A stretch of DNA of 64,000 nucleotides from NCBI RefSeq assembly GCF_013912375.1, contig NZ_JACETV010000006.1, positions 310,001-374,000 of the forward strand, given 5' to 3'. The notes below the pieces were generated by a model. It was not told where the DNA came from. It saw nothing but the letters and a program-made list of their open reading frames with translations, and did not search any database. Positions within the stretch are counted from its first letter, which is position 1, and every line of letters starts with the position of its first letter. Below, piece after piece: positions 26,645-35,345 of this stretch. The DNA is from Emticicia sp. BO119. Lineage in GTDB: Bacteria > Bacteroidota > Bacteroidia > Cytophagales > Spirosomataceae. A program made the position numbers and the translations under genes.

Positions 26645-27028
26645 ATGAAGATTATATACACACTCATTATTCTATGTTTTCTGAGCTTATCTGCCTTTTG
26701 CCAGAGCATTGACCAGAACGGCCGTACCCCCGAGCAACAAAAAATAACCTCTGTTGCTCCTGTGCAAGAACCTTATCTTCAAGAAGATACATCTGCAAAA
26801 ACGGTTGCATCATTCAAGTTAAAGTATGCCTTGCCTACTGGGAAAACATCAGGAGAAATTATTTTGTTTCATCCTAAAGCAGACCAGATTCTAAAGAAAA
26901 TCAGCTTGACTCAACAACAAGGTTCAGTTGAAGTTTCAACCAAAGATTTACCAATTATAGGGGTGATAGCAGCTTTATTTACTGATACAATTCCTATACA
27001 AACAAAAGCTATTAAGTTAGTCGAATAA
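26645..27028 (+). CDS. Small secreted protein of unknown function
   Basis: A 127-residue protein with a clear signal peptide (cleaved near AFC-QSI). The mature part begins with a Pro/Gln-rich segment and then a compact domain with strands 'KLKYALPTGKTSGEIILFHP' and 'QGSVEVSTKDLPIIGVIAALF'. It contains a pattern reminiscent of secretion-system C-terminal sorting domains, which end in similar Gly/Val-rich strands, but the lengths do not match well enough to call it. Translationally coupled in position with the S74 protein (10 bp gap); a partner on the surface is likely. No family recognised. Confidence 0.6.
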   Translation: MKIIYTLIILCFLSLSAFCQSIDQNGRTPEQQKITSVAPVQEPYLQEDTSAKTVASFKLKYALPTGKTSGEIILFHPKADQILKKISLTQQQGSVEVSTKDLPIIGVIAALFTDTIPIQTKAIKLVE

Positions 27029-27043
27029 ATATTTAGATTACTC

Positions 27044-27080
27044 AAAAAGTCCGATAGTTCAGTATGCTAACGGACTTTTT
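27044..27080. terminator. Bidirectional terminator
   Basis: aaaaagtccg (27044-27053) and cggacttttt (27071-27080) form a perfect 10-bp stem with A and T runs on both sides. It serves the + strand secreted protein and the convergent FG-GAP lipoprotein, whose stop codon it touches. Confidence 0.88.
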
Positions 27081-30000
27081 ATTTGCTTTTAAATAGCTTA
27101 AGAGAAGCTTTATTCTGAGAAACTACATATAGTCTGTTTTTTGAGGCGGTTTTCACTGTAATAATATCTTTACAATCTCCATCTACTACAAATCCTGTTT
27201 TATCATAAAGCTCAGCATTAAAGCCTCCCTTTCCGTCACCCATTAGAATAAGTCCAACAAACGCATCATATTTTCCTGCAATAGGTTCAGCATCATAAGC
27301 ATTACCAACGATCATTATATCTAAATTGCCATCATGGTTTACATCGTCTATTAGCATACTTTGCACAGGTGCCCATTGTGCCATTTGGGGTAGCGGTTTT
27401 AAAGCGAATAGACCACTGCCAAGGTTTTCAGCATACATACTTTCCTGAACGTACGCTTTTTTGATAATTGCCTGTTTCATTTGTAGGTCTGTCAGCACAT
27501 CTTTCATTGTTGCTTTGGCATAGCTTGCATAATTTTGAAATTTCTTGCGAAACAAAGGTAATTGACGAAGCAAATAGTCTCTTGTTGGAATTGGATGTTC
27601 CTTTCCGTTTATAAAATATGAAGGTATTGCATCCCAACGGCCATTGTCATCATAATCTGCCCCATATACTGTGAGAGGTTGATTCTTTGAGCATTTATAA
27701 CGGGAATTTAAGCCCAGATTACCTAAAACTAAATCAATATCTCCGTCTTTATCAAAATCAGCGGCTGAAACTGTATTCCAAAAGCCTTCAGAATCAGGAA
27801 AGGCGCCTGATTTGCTTAACTTGCCTTGGATATTTTTAAAAACAGTAACAGGCATAAATTCTCCTACTACGACCAAATCAAGCCAGGTATCATTATCAAC
27901 GTCTATCCATATAGCATCTGTAACCATACCTATTTTAGCTAACTCAGCGGAAGTCTGTGTCGTATAATCACTAAAAATTCCATAATCATTTTTAAACAGA
28001 TAACTATCCCCAGATTGAGGATACTGTAAAGGTGTTAGCCTACCACCCCTAAAAATATCTAAATCCCCATCTTTATCGTAGTCGGCCACAGCCACACAAG
28101 AACCGCTATGTCTGATGCTTGGAAGCTGATTGGTGGCATCAGTAAAATTTCCTTTTCCATCATTCAGATATAATCTATCCTGATAATAGTTTGAACCGTC
28201 AGGATACTCATTAGAGCCACTTACTATATATAAATCCAAATCTTTGTCGCTATCAGCATCAAATAATACCATTTCGATATCTTCTTCACCTTTGGGTAAA
28301 GATTCATTGATATAAGACTTTTGTATAAACAGTCCCACCGGTGTCTGCACAAAGAATTTTCCGTAGTTTTTATAAGAGCCTCCAACAAAAAAATCATCCA
28401 GACCGTCACCATTTATATCACCAACAGTCATTTTAGGACCTTGCTGTGATAATTTATGTAACAATAAGGTTTCTACATTATAATCTACGTAACGCTCTTC
28501 TTCAGACTTGAAACTAATATTAACTGACGATGTTACATCTGCCAATAATGTAGGTTCCGGGTTATCAACAGATTTATTATTTGCTGTAGAATTGATGTAA
28601 TCTAATTTAAGAGTTTGATTTGCCCCTATATTTTTCAGTTTCTGTGTTTTGCCATCTGTCCAGACTACTTCTAACGAATCTATTTTAGTATTGCTACCTA
28701 AACCAAAATGAATAATATAATCAACCGAAGAAGCATACCCTTTCGTAACAGCCTGATGATATTTCTGCAGAACACCTTTGGCATAAATGGTTATCTCACT
28801 ACCCAAACCATGAATATTTTTCGGAGTTCCTTTTAATTGAATTTTCAAAAAATTAGTTCTTGGAGCGTCATTCCGCATCACATAGGCTGGTTTATTGGTA
28901 TTATTTATCACCAGATCCAAATCACCATCGTTGTCCAGATCAGCATAAGCCGCACCATTTGACACTGAAAGTGAATCGCCAAACCACTGTTTTGTAGCAT
29001 CTTCAAAAGTCAGGTCACCTCTATTTTTAAAAAAACAATTTACATCATTCCATGAAGGCAATTCCAGAGACCTGTCAATCATATACCTTCTAAGATTTCC
29101 TAAATTACGCTCTTCATAAGCTACATTATAAGAAATAAAATCAAGGTTGGTAATATCTCTTAAATAGCCGTTTGAAATAAATAAATCCTTTAATCCATCA
29201 TTATCAAAATCAGCGAAAAGAGGTGCCCAGCTCCATTGGCTACTATGTACACCCGCAATCTGACCTATTTCTGAAAAAAGGACTCTTCCTTCAGGTGTTT
29301 TTCCCAAATTAATGTGAAGCATATTCCGCATAAATTGCGAATGGTAACCTGTATTTAGCTCTACTTCATACTGTTCAAAATTACCTGGTCCTGTCATCAT
29401 TTTACGTTGTTCATTATTAGCAGGTAACATATCTACTGTCATAATGTCCATTCTTCCATCATTATTGAAATCAGCTACATCGTTACCCATCGAAAAACGG
29501 CTGTGGTGTTTCAAATACTCTTTTGCCATTTCCTTAAAGGTTCCGTCATGATTATTTATATAGAGCAAATCATTAGGAAGAAAGTCATTACTAACAAATA
29601 TATCTTCCCACCCATCATTATCAATATCACAGATAGACAGTCCCAAGCCATTACCATCATGCAGAATGCCTGCCTTTTTAGTTACCTCAGTAAATTTGGC
29701 ATCGCCATCATTCTGAAAAAGTTTATCATTAGAGTACCCGGTCCCATCATTTACAGGTATAGTAATCCGGTTAGGATTCCGAATAACATTGGTGGTTGTC
29801 AATAGGTACATATCTAAATCCCCATCTTTATCATAATCAAAAAAAGCGGCCTGACTCGAATAAGTAGTATCTGCTAAACCAAAATCCTGAGCCATTTCTT
29901 TAAACGCAGGTATCCCATTCTGGCCTACTCCCTGATTGATATACAATTGATTAGCGCGTAAATCACCCGTATAGTTTCCCGATTTACAGACGTATATATC

Positions 30001-30384
30001 CAGCAATCCATCTGCATTAACGTCAGCTAAAGTTACGCCGGTAGACCAACCTCGTTTTATTATTCCTGCCTGATCTGTAATATCCTGAAATTTTAAAGAG
30101 CCTTTTTCCTTATCACTTATGTTTATATAAATACGGTCGCCAGACATGTTCCCGGTAAAATATAAATCCGGTAGATTATCACTATTCAAATCTCCCACGG
30201 CCACCCCAGCGCCATTATATACGTTATGAAAATCGTAAAGATTAAACTGCTCGTTTTCAATCACCGTGTTCTGAAAGCTAATCCCTGTTTCAGAGCCGTG
30301 TAATAGTGTAAATAGTGTTTTGGTCTTGCTATTACAGGAAAATAACAATGGGAGTAAAAAGATTAAAAGAAATTTAGGGTTCAT
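27079..30384 (-). CDS. Large FG-GAP/VCBS-repeat lipoprotein with ASPIC/UnbV domain (CRTAC1-like)
   Basis: A 1101-residue lipoprotein (lipobox FSC near residue 17; ATG at 30384 chosen over an upstream in-frame codon because the signal starts there). It has many FG-GAP calcium-binding repeats with cores such as 'DLNSDNLPDLYF', 'DVNADGLLDIYV', 'DFNNDGRMDIM', 'DLDNDGDLDLV' and 'DYDKDGDLDIF', making two seven-bladed propeller-like halves. Between them, about residues 525-600, lies an ASPIC/UnbV domain ('GLGSEITIYAKG…VVWTDGKTQKL'). Proteins of this type in Bacteroidota sit on the cell surface and are often near SusC/D genes; here it stands alone. Ligand unknown. Confidence 0.88.
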   Translation of the reverse strand: MNPKFLLIFLLPLLFSCNSKTKTLFTLLHGSETGISFQNTVIENEQFNLYDFHNVYNGAGVAVGDLNSDNLPDLYFTGNMSGDRIYINISDKEKGSLKFQDITDQAGIIKRGWSTGVTLADVNADGLLDIYVCKSGNYTGDLRANQLYINQGVGQNGIPAFKEMAQDFGLADTTYSSQAAFFDYDKDGDLDMYLLTTTNVIRNPNRITIPVNDGTGYSNDKLFQNDGDAKFTEVTKKAGILHDGNGLGLSICDIDNDGWEDIFVSNDFLPNDLLYINNHDGTFKEMAKEYLKHHSRFSMGNDVADFNNDGRMDIMTVDMLPANNEQRKMMTGPGNFEQYEVELNTGYHSQFMRNMLHINLGKTPEGRVLFSEIGQIAGVHSSQWSWAPLFADFDNDGLKDLFISNGYLRDITNLDFISYNVAYEERNLGNLRRYMIDRSLELPSWNDVNCFFKNRGDLTFEDATKQWFGDSLSVSNGAAYADLDNDGDLDLVINNTNKPAYVMRNDAPRTNFLKIQLKGTPKNIHGLGSEITIYAKGVLQKYHQAVTKGYASSVDYIIHFGLGSNTKIDSLEVVWTDGKTQKLKNIGANQTLKLDYINSTANNKSVDNPEPTLLADVTSSVNISFKSEEERYVDYNVETLLLHKLSQQGPKMTVGDINGDGLDDFFVGGSYKNYGKFFVQTPVGLFIQKSYINESLPKGEEDIEMVLFDADSDKDLDLYIVSGSNEYPDGSNYYQDRLYLNDGKGNFTDATNQLPSIRHSGSCVAVADYDKDGDLDIFRGGRLTPLQYPQSGDSYLFKNDYGIFSDYTTQTSAELAKIGMVTDAIWIDVDNDTWLDLVVVGEFMPVTVFKNIQGKLSKSGAFPDSEGFWNTVSAADFDKDGDIDLVLGNLGLNSRYKCSKNQPLTVYGADYDDNGRWDAIPSYFINGKEHPIPTRDYLLRQLPLFRKKFQNYASYAKATMKDVLTDLQMKQAIIKKAYVQESMYAENLGSGLFALKPLPQMAQWAPVQSMLIDDVNHDGNLDIMIVGNAYDAEPIAGKYDAFVGLILMGDGKGGFNAELYDKTGFVVDGDCKDIITVKTASKNRLYVVSQNKASLKLFKSK

Positions 30385-30502
30385 AGCTAAAAAATATTCC
30401 AATGAGCAATACTTAGGAAAGTTATAAAACTTTTAACTTGACAGCAAATGTTTTTTTAGGTTGCTTTGATATACTAATCCTAACTGCAAATTTTTTCGAC
30501 CA

Positions 30503-30838
30503 ATGGCAAAAAAAATTATTTTATGGCTTTTTATGGCCTTTTTCGTCTACGCTGCCCTCGTGCAGTATAATGATCCTGACCCTTATGTCTGGATTCCGAC
30601 TTATCTCATTCCAGTTTTTTTATGCTATCATAAATTACAGGGTAAAGGGGAGGCTATTATTTATTTTACAATTGGATTATTATACTTCATGTGGGCTATC
30701 AATCAGTTTCCTCCAGAATGGGAAGGGGTAATGTTGAACGAATTGGGAATGAAAACTATCAATATTGAATTAGGACGAGAATCACTCGGCTTAGGTGTTT
30801 GTGCTGTTGGCGTTTGGGTATGTGCCTTATTGAAGTAA
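30503..30838 (+). CDS. Transmembrane 220-like small membrane protein
   Basis: A 111-residue protein with about four hydrophobic helices. 'YAALVQYNDPDPYVWIPTYLIP' (residues 17-38) carries the 'QYNDPDP' motif typical of TMEM220-family proteins (PF15071). The family is shared by bacteria and animals and has no established biochemical role. It has no close operon partners; the gene before is divergent and the next is convergent behind an inverted repeat. A longer overlapping reading frame in another phase was set aside because it lacks this conserved motif. Confidence 0.75.
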   Translation: MAKKIILWLFMAFFVYAALVQYNDPDPYVWIPTYLIPVFLCYHKLQGKGEAIIYFTIGLLYFMWAINQFPPEWEGVMLNELGMKTINIELGRESLGLGVCAVGVWVCALLK

Positions 30839-30853
30839 AAGATCAAAGAAACA

Positions 30854-30944
30854 AGGAAAATGGAGAAAGGAAAATAAAAATGCCTTTTAGAGATAACTAC
30901 TATTTTAAAAACAGAGAAAAACTTAATCGATTCTCCATTTTCCT
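30854..30944. repeat. Inverted repeat between the TMEM220-like gene and kdsB
   Basis: Perfect 13-bp arms (aggaaaatggaga at 30854-30866; complement at 30932-30944), with imperfect extension outward by about nine bases and a 65-nt loop. It fills the convergent gap and may act as a terminator or be a small mobile-repeat relic. Confidence 0.5.
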
Positions 30945-30979
30945 GCTTTCTTTTACGAGACAAATACTATATGATTTTC

Positions 30980-31714
30980 TTAATGGTGTATTTTCTCTAA
31001 ATCTTCTTTAGTATCAATACCAAAACTTTCGTAGTTAGTAACAACTGCATAAATTTTGTATCCAAAACCTAACCAACGTAACTGCTCCAATTTTTCTGTA
31101 TTTTCTAAAGGAGATGTCGGAATATGTGAAATCTGCTCTAAAACATCGCTACGATAAGCATAAATACCAATATGCTTGTAAAAATCAGCATGCTCCAACC
31201 ATTCATTAGGCTCATAACCACGAACATAAGGCACAATCTGGCGACTGAAATATAAACATTGTTTACGAATTGTCAAGACTGCTTTTACTACATTCGGGTC
31301 GTTTAGTGTTTCGTAATCTCTGATTTTTTTAACTGCCGTTGCAATTTCAGTCTTAAAATCCAATAACCCTGCAATTTGGTCAATTATATCGGGGTCAATA
31401 AAAGGCTCATCTCCCTGAATATTAATAGCGTAATCGTACTTTGTTACCCCTCCTGACTTTTCAAGTGCCTCAAAGCATCGATCGGTACCAGTCGGATGGC
31501 TACTTGATGTCATCACTGCATCACCTCCGAACTCTAAAACGTGATTCAGAATTCTGGCATCATCGGTTGCTACCACAACTCTTTGCAAACTCTTTGCTTT
31601 TAATGCCTGCTCATATACACGCTGAATCATACTTTTACCATTAATATCGACCAAAGGCTTGCCCGGAAAACGACTTGAGGCAAATCTTGCCGGTATAATT
31701 CCAAGAATTTTCAT
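30980..31714 (-). CDS. kdsB: 3-deoxy-manno-octulosonate cytidylyltransferase
   Basis: Activates Kdo as CMP-Kdo for lipopolysaccharide inner core synthesis. The 244-residue nucleotidyltransferase fold has 'IIPARFASSRFPGKPL' (CTP-binding loop, residues 6-21), 'VATDD', 'SSHPTGTDR', 'NIQGDEPFI', and 'YKHIGIYAYR', all KdsB signatures. I chose the ATG at 31714 (MKILGI) over a TTG nine bases upstream. It is divergent from the LysM protein gene. Its presence indicates a Kdo-containing lipopolysaccharide. Confidence 0.95.
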   Translation of the reverse strand: MKILGIIPARFASSRFPGKPLVDINGKSMIQRVYEQALKAKSLQRVVVATDDARILNHVLEFGGDAVMTSSSHPTGTDRCFEALEKSGGVTKYDYAINIQGDEPFIDPDIIDQIAGLLDFKTEIATAVKKIRDYETLNDPNVVKAVLTIRKQCLYFSRQIVPYVRGYEPNEWLEHADFYKHIGIYAYRSDVLEQISHIPTSPLENTEKLEQLRWLGFGYKIYAVVTNYESFGIDTKEDLEKIHH

Positions 31715-31787
31715 AGGTTTCAATGTTTTATTCGGGGCTAATTTACACGAAAAAAAAAATATATGCGTTAATCTCTCGCAGAATCAT

Positions 31788-31795
31788 TAAATTTG
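31788..31795 (+). promoter_or_regulatory. -7 box for the LysM/RlpA-like gene
   Basis: TAAATTTG followed by CG matches TAnnTTTG; it is 26 bp upstream of the ATG at 31821. No clear -33 element. Confidence 0.45.
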
Positions 31796-31820
31796 CGTTA
31801 AATCCAATCGCTTGACTACT

Positions 31821-32906
31821 ATGTTAAGATACTTTTTTACTACGGCTTTTTTCGTGCTTTACCTGACAAAATCATTCAGTAATTCACTTCCAACCCCACT
31901 CGATTCTATTGGTATTGAGAAAAAAAATGGAAAATTGTTTGTTCTACACAAGATAGAACAAGGCGAAACTCTCTACTCAGTTTTGAAACGATATAATTCT
32001 TCAGAAAAAGAATTTTATGCTACTAATCCTGAATTTAAGAAAGATGCTATAGTAGCCATTAATCAGGTAATCAGTATCCCTCTTAATACCAGAAGCAAAA
32101 GTATACCACGCCCAAGAATAACAGAGGGCCACTCTGTACAGGATACAACAACCCGGCCAAGGGGAATTGTAGATGAAAACGGCATAGAGGTAATTGATAT
32201 TCCGGAGGCTACACCTAAAGAGAACCTGCCTAAAAAAGAAGATAGCTTGAAAAATGCAGTAACTGACAATACTACTGAAATAAAAGATTTTAAACCTAAA
32301 ACTCATACGGTAGCAGCCGGAGATATACTCTTTAGTATAGCAAACAGATATAAAGTAAAAGTATGGCAATTGAGAGAGTGGAATAAGCTTACCAACGATA
32401 TACTAAAAATCAATCAGATATTAATAGTAGAAAAACCTGCAAATTTAATATCGAATGCCATTAAAGATGAGAAAAAAGAAGCGATTAAACCCAAACCAGT
32501 AGTAAACCCTGCTGCTTCGGTAGGTAAACCTAAAACGGCCTCAGGCCCGGCCGGAGATGTAGAAAAAACGAAGCCTTCAAATACAGTTATTACCAAACCA
32601 TTAGCCAATAAACCTCAAACGCCAGTACCAAATGCTCCAACAGGAAAAAAATATAGTGAACAAGGTATTGCTGAAGTAATAGAGGCAGGTTCGTCAACAA
32701 ATAAATATTTAGCTCTGCATCGCACGGCTCCGGTAGGCACATTGATTAAAATTGTTAATGAAGCTAATGGGCAAAGTGTCTGGGTAAAAGTAATTGGTAA
32801 ATTATCTGGTCCTGGAGATGCCATTATCAAGATTTCACCTAAAGCTTTTGAAAAATTACAGCCAAAAGATAAACGTATTCGTGCATCTTTGAGTTATGCT
32901 TTATAA
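31821..32906 (+). CDS. Secreted LysM protein with C-terminal RlpA-like double-psi beta barrel
   Basis: A 361-residue exported protein (signal ends near SFS-NSL). First LysM at about residues 40-90 ('HKIEQGETLYSVLKRYN'), second at about 155-203 ('HTVAAGDILFSIANRYKVKVWQLREWN'), a Pro/Lys/Thr-rich linker, and a final domain (275-361) with 'YSEQGIAEVIEAGS' and 'LALHRTAPVGTLIKIVNEANGQSVWVKVIG', resembling RlpA/expansin-type double-psi barrels. The usual catalytic Asp-His pattern of lytic RlpA is not obvious, so it may bind rather than cut peptidoglycan. I start at the ATG at 31821, not the TTG three codons upstream. A small membrane protein gene follows. Confidence 0.83.
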   Translation: MLRYFFTTAFFVLYLTKSFSNSLPTPLDSIGIEKKNGKLFVLHKIEQGETLYSVLKRYNSSEKEFYATNPEFKKDAIVAINQVISIPLNTRSKSIPRPRITEGHSVQDTTTRPRGIVDENGIEVIDIPEATPKENLPKKEDSLKNAVTDNTTEIKDFKPKTHTVAAGDILFSIANRYKVKVWQLREWNKLTNDILKINQILIVEKPANLISNAIKDEKKEAIKPKPVVNPAASVGKPKTASGPAGDVEKTKPSNTVITKPLANKPQTPVPNAPTGKKYSEQGIAEVIEAGSSTNKYLALHRTAPVGTLIKIVNEANGQSVWVKVIGKLSGPGDAIIKISPKAFEKLQPKDKRIRASLSYAL

Positions 32907-32940
32907 AATATTGGATAATAAGTACACAAAACACAATTTT

Positions 32941-33135
32941 ATGAATCCTAATCAGTTAAAAGACAATTCGCTCAAACCAATAGCTACTACTGCAAAAAAT
33001 AAGATATGGACAGTATTCTTTGCTATTCTTTACCCCATTATTACTATTTTTGGCCTTTTATTCACAGGTATTGTAGCAATTTTTTCTGCTATTTCAAGGG
33101 TTTGTGTATTTCTTCTGAGATTAATTAAGAAATAA
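32941..33135 (+). CDS. Small membrane protein, unknown function
   Basis: A 64-residue protein with a polar N-terminal 20 residues followed by about 35 hydrophobic residues ('FAILYPIITIFGLLFTGIVA') and a basic tail 'RLIKK', so probably two short membrane helices or one long hairpin. I chose the ATG at 32941; an ATG at 32896 would overlap the preceding gene. It is 34 bp after the LysM gene, so cotranscription is likely. No family recognised. Confidence 0.55.
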   Translation: MNPNQLKDNSLKPIATTAKNKIWTVFFAILYPIITIFGLLFTGIVAIFSAISRVCVFLLRLIKK

Positions 33136-33192
33136 ATTATCACTGTTTTATAGAATAACTCCAATAATATTTGAGCATTTTATTGCTTTCCT

Positions 33193-33963
33193 ATGTCTGA
33201 CTATATACTGAGTCTCCTGAATGATAAATATGAAGAGTTTAATCATCCCGGTTTTATTCCTAACGATCCCATCAGTATTCCACATCGGTTTATCCTGAAA
33301 CAAGATATTGAAATTATGGGCTTTATAGCGGCCATCTTAGCATGGGGACAGCGAAGGACCATTATTAACAAATGCAATGAGTTGATAGAATTAATGGATG
33401 GTGTGCCCTTTGATTTTATAAAAAATCATCAGGATTCTGATTTGAAGCGTTTTCTTTCATTCAAGCATCGTACTTTCAATACAACAGATACTCTCTACTT
33501 TATTGAGTTTTTTAAAGATTTCTATTCAAGACATGAATCTTTAGAGGAGGCATTTATTAAAGGTCTGACTCCTGAATCAACAGACACCAAAATTGCTTTA
33601 GAAAATTTCCAGAAAGCCTTTTTTAGTTTGGAGGATTATCCGGTTCGAACTATGAAACACATTGCTACTCCTACTAAAAACTCTTCCTGTAAACGAATTA
33701 ATATGTTTTTAAGATGGATGGTACGGAAAGATGAAAAAGGAGTAGATTTTGGCATCTGGAATAAGATATCTCCTGCTCAATTGGTTTGTCCCTGTGATGT
33801 GCACGTAGAACGGGTAGGTCGTAAATTAGGGTTGATAACCCGCCTGAAAGCAGATTGGCAAACGGCTGTTGAACTTACTCTAAATCTCAAACAGCTTGAC
33901 CCTGCCGACCCGGTAAAATATGATTTTGCTTTATTTGGTTTGGGGGTAGAGGGGTATATGTAA
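33193..33963 (+). CDS. TIGR02757 family protein (DUF2400)
   Basis: A 256-residue all-helical protein typical of Bacteroidota, Spirochaetes and some Proteobacteria. Family motifs include 'DPISIPHRF', 'EIMGFIAAILAWGQRRTI', 'CKRINMFLRWMVRKDEKGVDFGIW' (in residues 160-185) and 'CDVHVERVGRKLGL'. These resemble helix-hairpin-helix DNA glycosylase-like sequence, but no reaction has been established. The gene is preceded by a 57-bp gap and followed by a 75-bp gap, so it looks monocistronic. Confidence 0.88.
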   Translation: MSDYILSLLNDKYEEFNHPGFIPNDPISIPHRFILKQDIEIMGFIAAILAWGQRRTIINKCNELIELMDGVPFDFIKNHQDSDLKRFLSFKHRTFNTTDTLYFIEFFKDFYSRHESLEEAFIKGLTPESTDTKIALENFQKAFFSLEDYPVRTMKHIATPTKNSSCKRINMFLRWMVRKDEKGVDFGIWNKISPAQLVCPCDVHVERVGRKLGLITRLKADWQTAVELTLNLKQLDPADPVKYDFALFGLGVEGYM

Positions 33964-34038
33964 GAATAAAATAAGTATAGTAGGTTGACTTAGTAAAGAA
34001 ATTTATATTTTTACTTTCCTTATCTCAACCTCTATTCT

Positions 34039-35223
34039 ATGACCACCACTAACATACCTACCCGCCTTGCATCGGCGGATGTCTATCGTGGCTTTGTTAT
34101 GCTACTAATGATGGCCGAAGTCTTTCGATTACACAAAGTTTCTGAAGCCTTACCTGATAGTTCATTCTGGAGTTTCTTAGCTTATCACCAAAGCCATGTC
34201 GAATGGGTCGGTTGTGCCTTACATGACATGATTCAGCCATCTTTCTCGTTTTTAGTTGGGGTGGTTCTTCCCTATTCTATTGCCAGCCGTCTAAGTAAAG
34301 AAAACAACTTCTGGAAAACTTTCCGTCATGCAATTTGGCGTTCGTTGATATTAATTTTATTAGGCATATTCTTACGTTCTCAGTGGAAGGAACAAACGAA
34401 TTTTACCTTTGAAGATACACTTACCCAGATAGGTTTAGGTTATCCTTTTTTATTTCTTTTGGGGTTTGCTTCTCATCGTGTTCAGATAGGTGCTTTAGTG
34501 GTTATTCTTGTTTGTTACTGGGCGGCATTTGCACTTTATCCATTACCTGGTCCTGACTTTGATTATGCCAATGCCGGGGCAGTTAAAGACTGGGAAAATA
34601 ACCTGACTGGCTTTGCTGCACATTGGAATAAAAATACCAACCTTGCATGGGCTTTTGACCGCTGGTTTCTGAATCTTTTCCCGCGAGAAAAACCATTTCT
34701 GTTTAATGGAGGTGGCTACGCTACCTTAAGCTTTATTCCTACTTTAGCAACAATGATATTAGGCTTAATTGCCGGGAATCTCTTAAAATCAGATAAAACC
34801 CCGCAGGAGAAGATTAAGCTATTTGCTATTTTAGGTGTTTCAGGGCTTGTAATAGGATTGCTTCTTAACTGGCTTGGCATTTGTCCGAATGTAAAAAGAA
34901 TCTGGACGCCCACCTGGGTTGTATTTAGTGCCGGTTGGTGCTTTTTATTTCTGGCCTTTTTCTATTGGACAGTAGATGTTCTGCAAAAACGCAACTGGTT
35001 CTTTTTTCTGACAGTAATAGGCATGAACTCGATTGCCGCCTATGTAATTGCTGATGGACTTAACTCTTATGTTTCTAAATCATTAAAAATACATCTGGGG
35101 CAAAACTATGCTACCATTTTTGGAGAACCTTATCAATATTTAGTTCATGGTTTTCTGATGCTTGCCATTGATTGGTTGATTTTGAAATGGATGTATAATA
35201 AGAAATTGTTTATTCGGATATAG
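34039..35223 (+). CDS. DUF5009 / heparan-alpha-glucosaminide acetyltransferase-like membrane protein
   Basis: A 394-residue polytopic membrane protein of the acyltransferase-3-like superfamily. The opening 'RLASADVYRGFVMLLMMAEV' and the later 'HDMIQPSFSFLVGVVLPYSI' match DUF5009 proteins related to the lysosomal transmembrane acetyltransferase HGSNAT; a catalytic His in the 'HDMIQP' region is suggested by position. About ten helices are visible. Such enzymes move acetyl groups across a membrane onto amino sugars. Substrate here is unknown. It stands alone, with a long inverted repeat immediately downstream. Confidence 0.78.
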   Translation: MTTTNIPTRLASADVYRGFVMLLMMAEVFRLHKVSEALPDSSFWSFLAYHQSHVEWVGCALHDMIQPSFSFLVGVVLPYSIASRLSKENNFWKTFRHAIWRSLILILLGIFLRSQWKEQTNFTFEDTLTQIGLGYPFLFLLGFASHRVQIGALVVILVCYWAAFALYPLPGPDFDYANAGAVKDWENNLTGFAAHWNKNTNLAWAFDRWFLNLFPREKPFLFNGGGYATLSFIPTLATMILGLIAGNLLKSDKTPQEKIKLFAILGVSGLVIGLLLNWLGICPNVKRIWTPTWVVFSAGWCFLFLAFFYWTVDVLQKRNWFFFLTVIGMNSIAAYVIADGLNSYVSKSLKIHLGQNYATIFGEPYQYLVHGFLMLAIDWLILKWMYNKKLFIRI

Positions 35224-35230
35224 GTTGTTT

Positions 35231-35332
35231 TTAACCACAGAGTCTCACAAAGTTTGGCACAGAGTAACGCAGAGTAGTATTTTTTAACTCCGTGTTACTC
35301 TGTGATAAAGTCGGAGCCACTCCGTGGTTTAA
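35231..35332. repeat. Long imperfect inverted repeat (~100 bp)
   Basis: Left arm starts 'ttaaccacagag', right arm ends 'ccgtggtttaa'; in between 'cacagagtaacgcagagt' (35260-35277) pairs with 'actccgtgttactctgtg' (35287-35304) across a short loop. It fills the gap between two convergent genes and resembles dispersed 'accacagag' repeats seen in many bacterial genomes. It could fold as a long hairpin and act as a terminator for both sides. Confidence 0.65.
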
Positions 35333-35345
35333 ATCATACTATCAA

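Noticed and set aside
30438-30731. 97-codon frame overlapping the TMEM220-like gene
   Set aside because: The other frame contains the conserved QYNDPDP motif and a better start.
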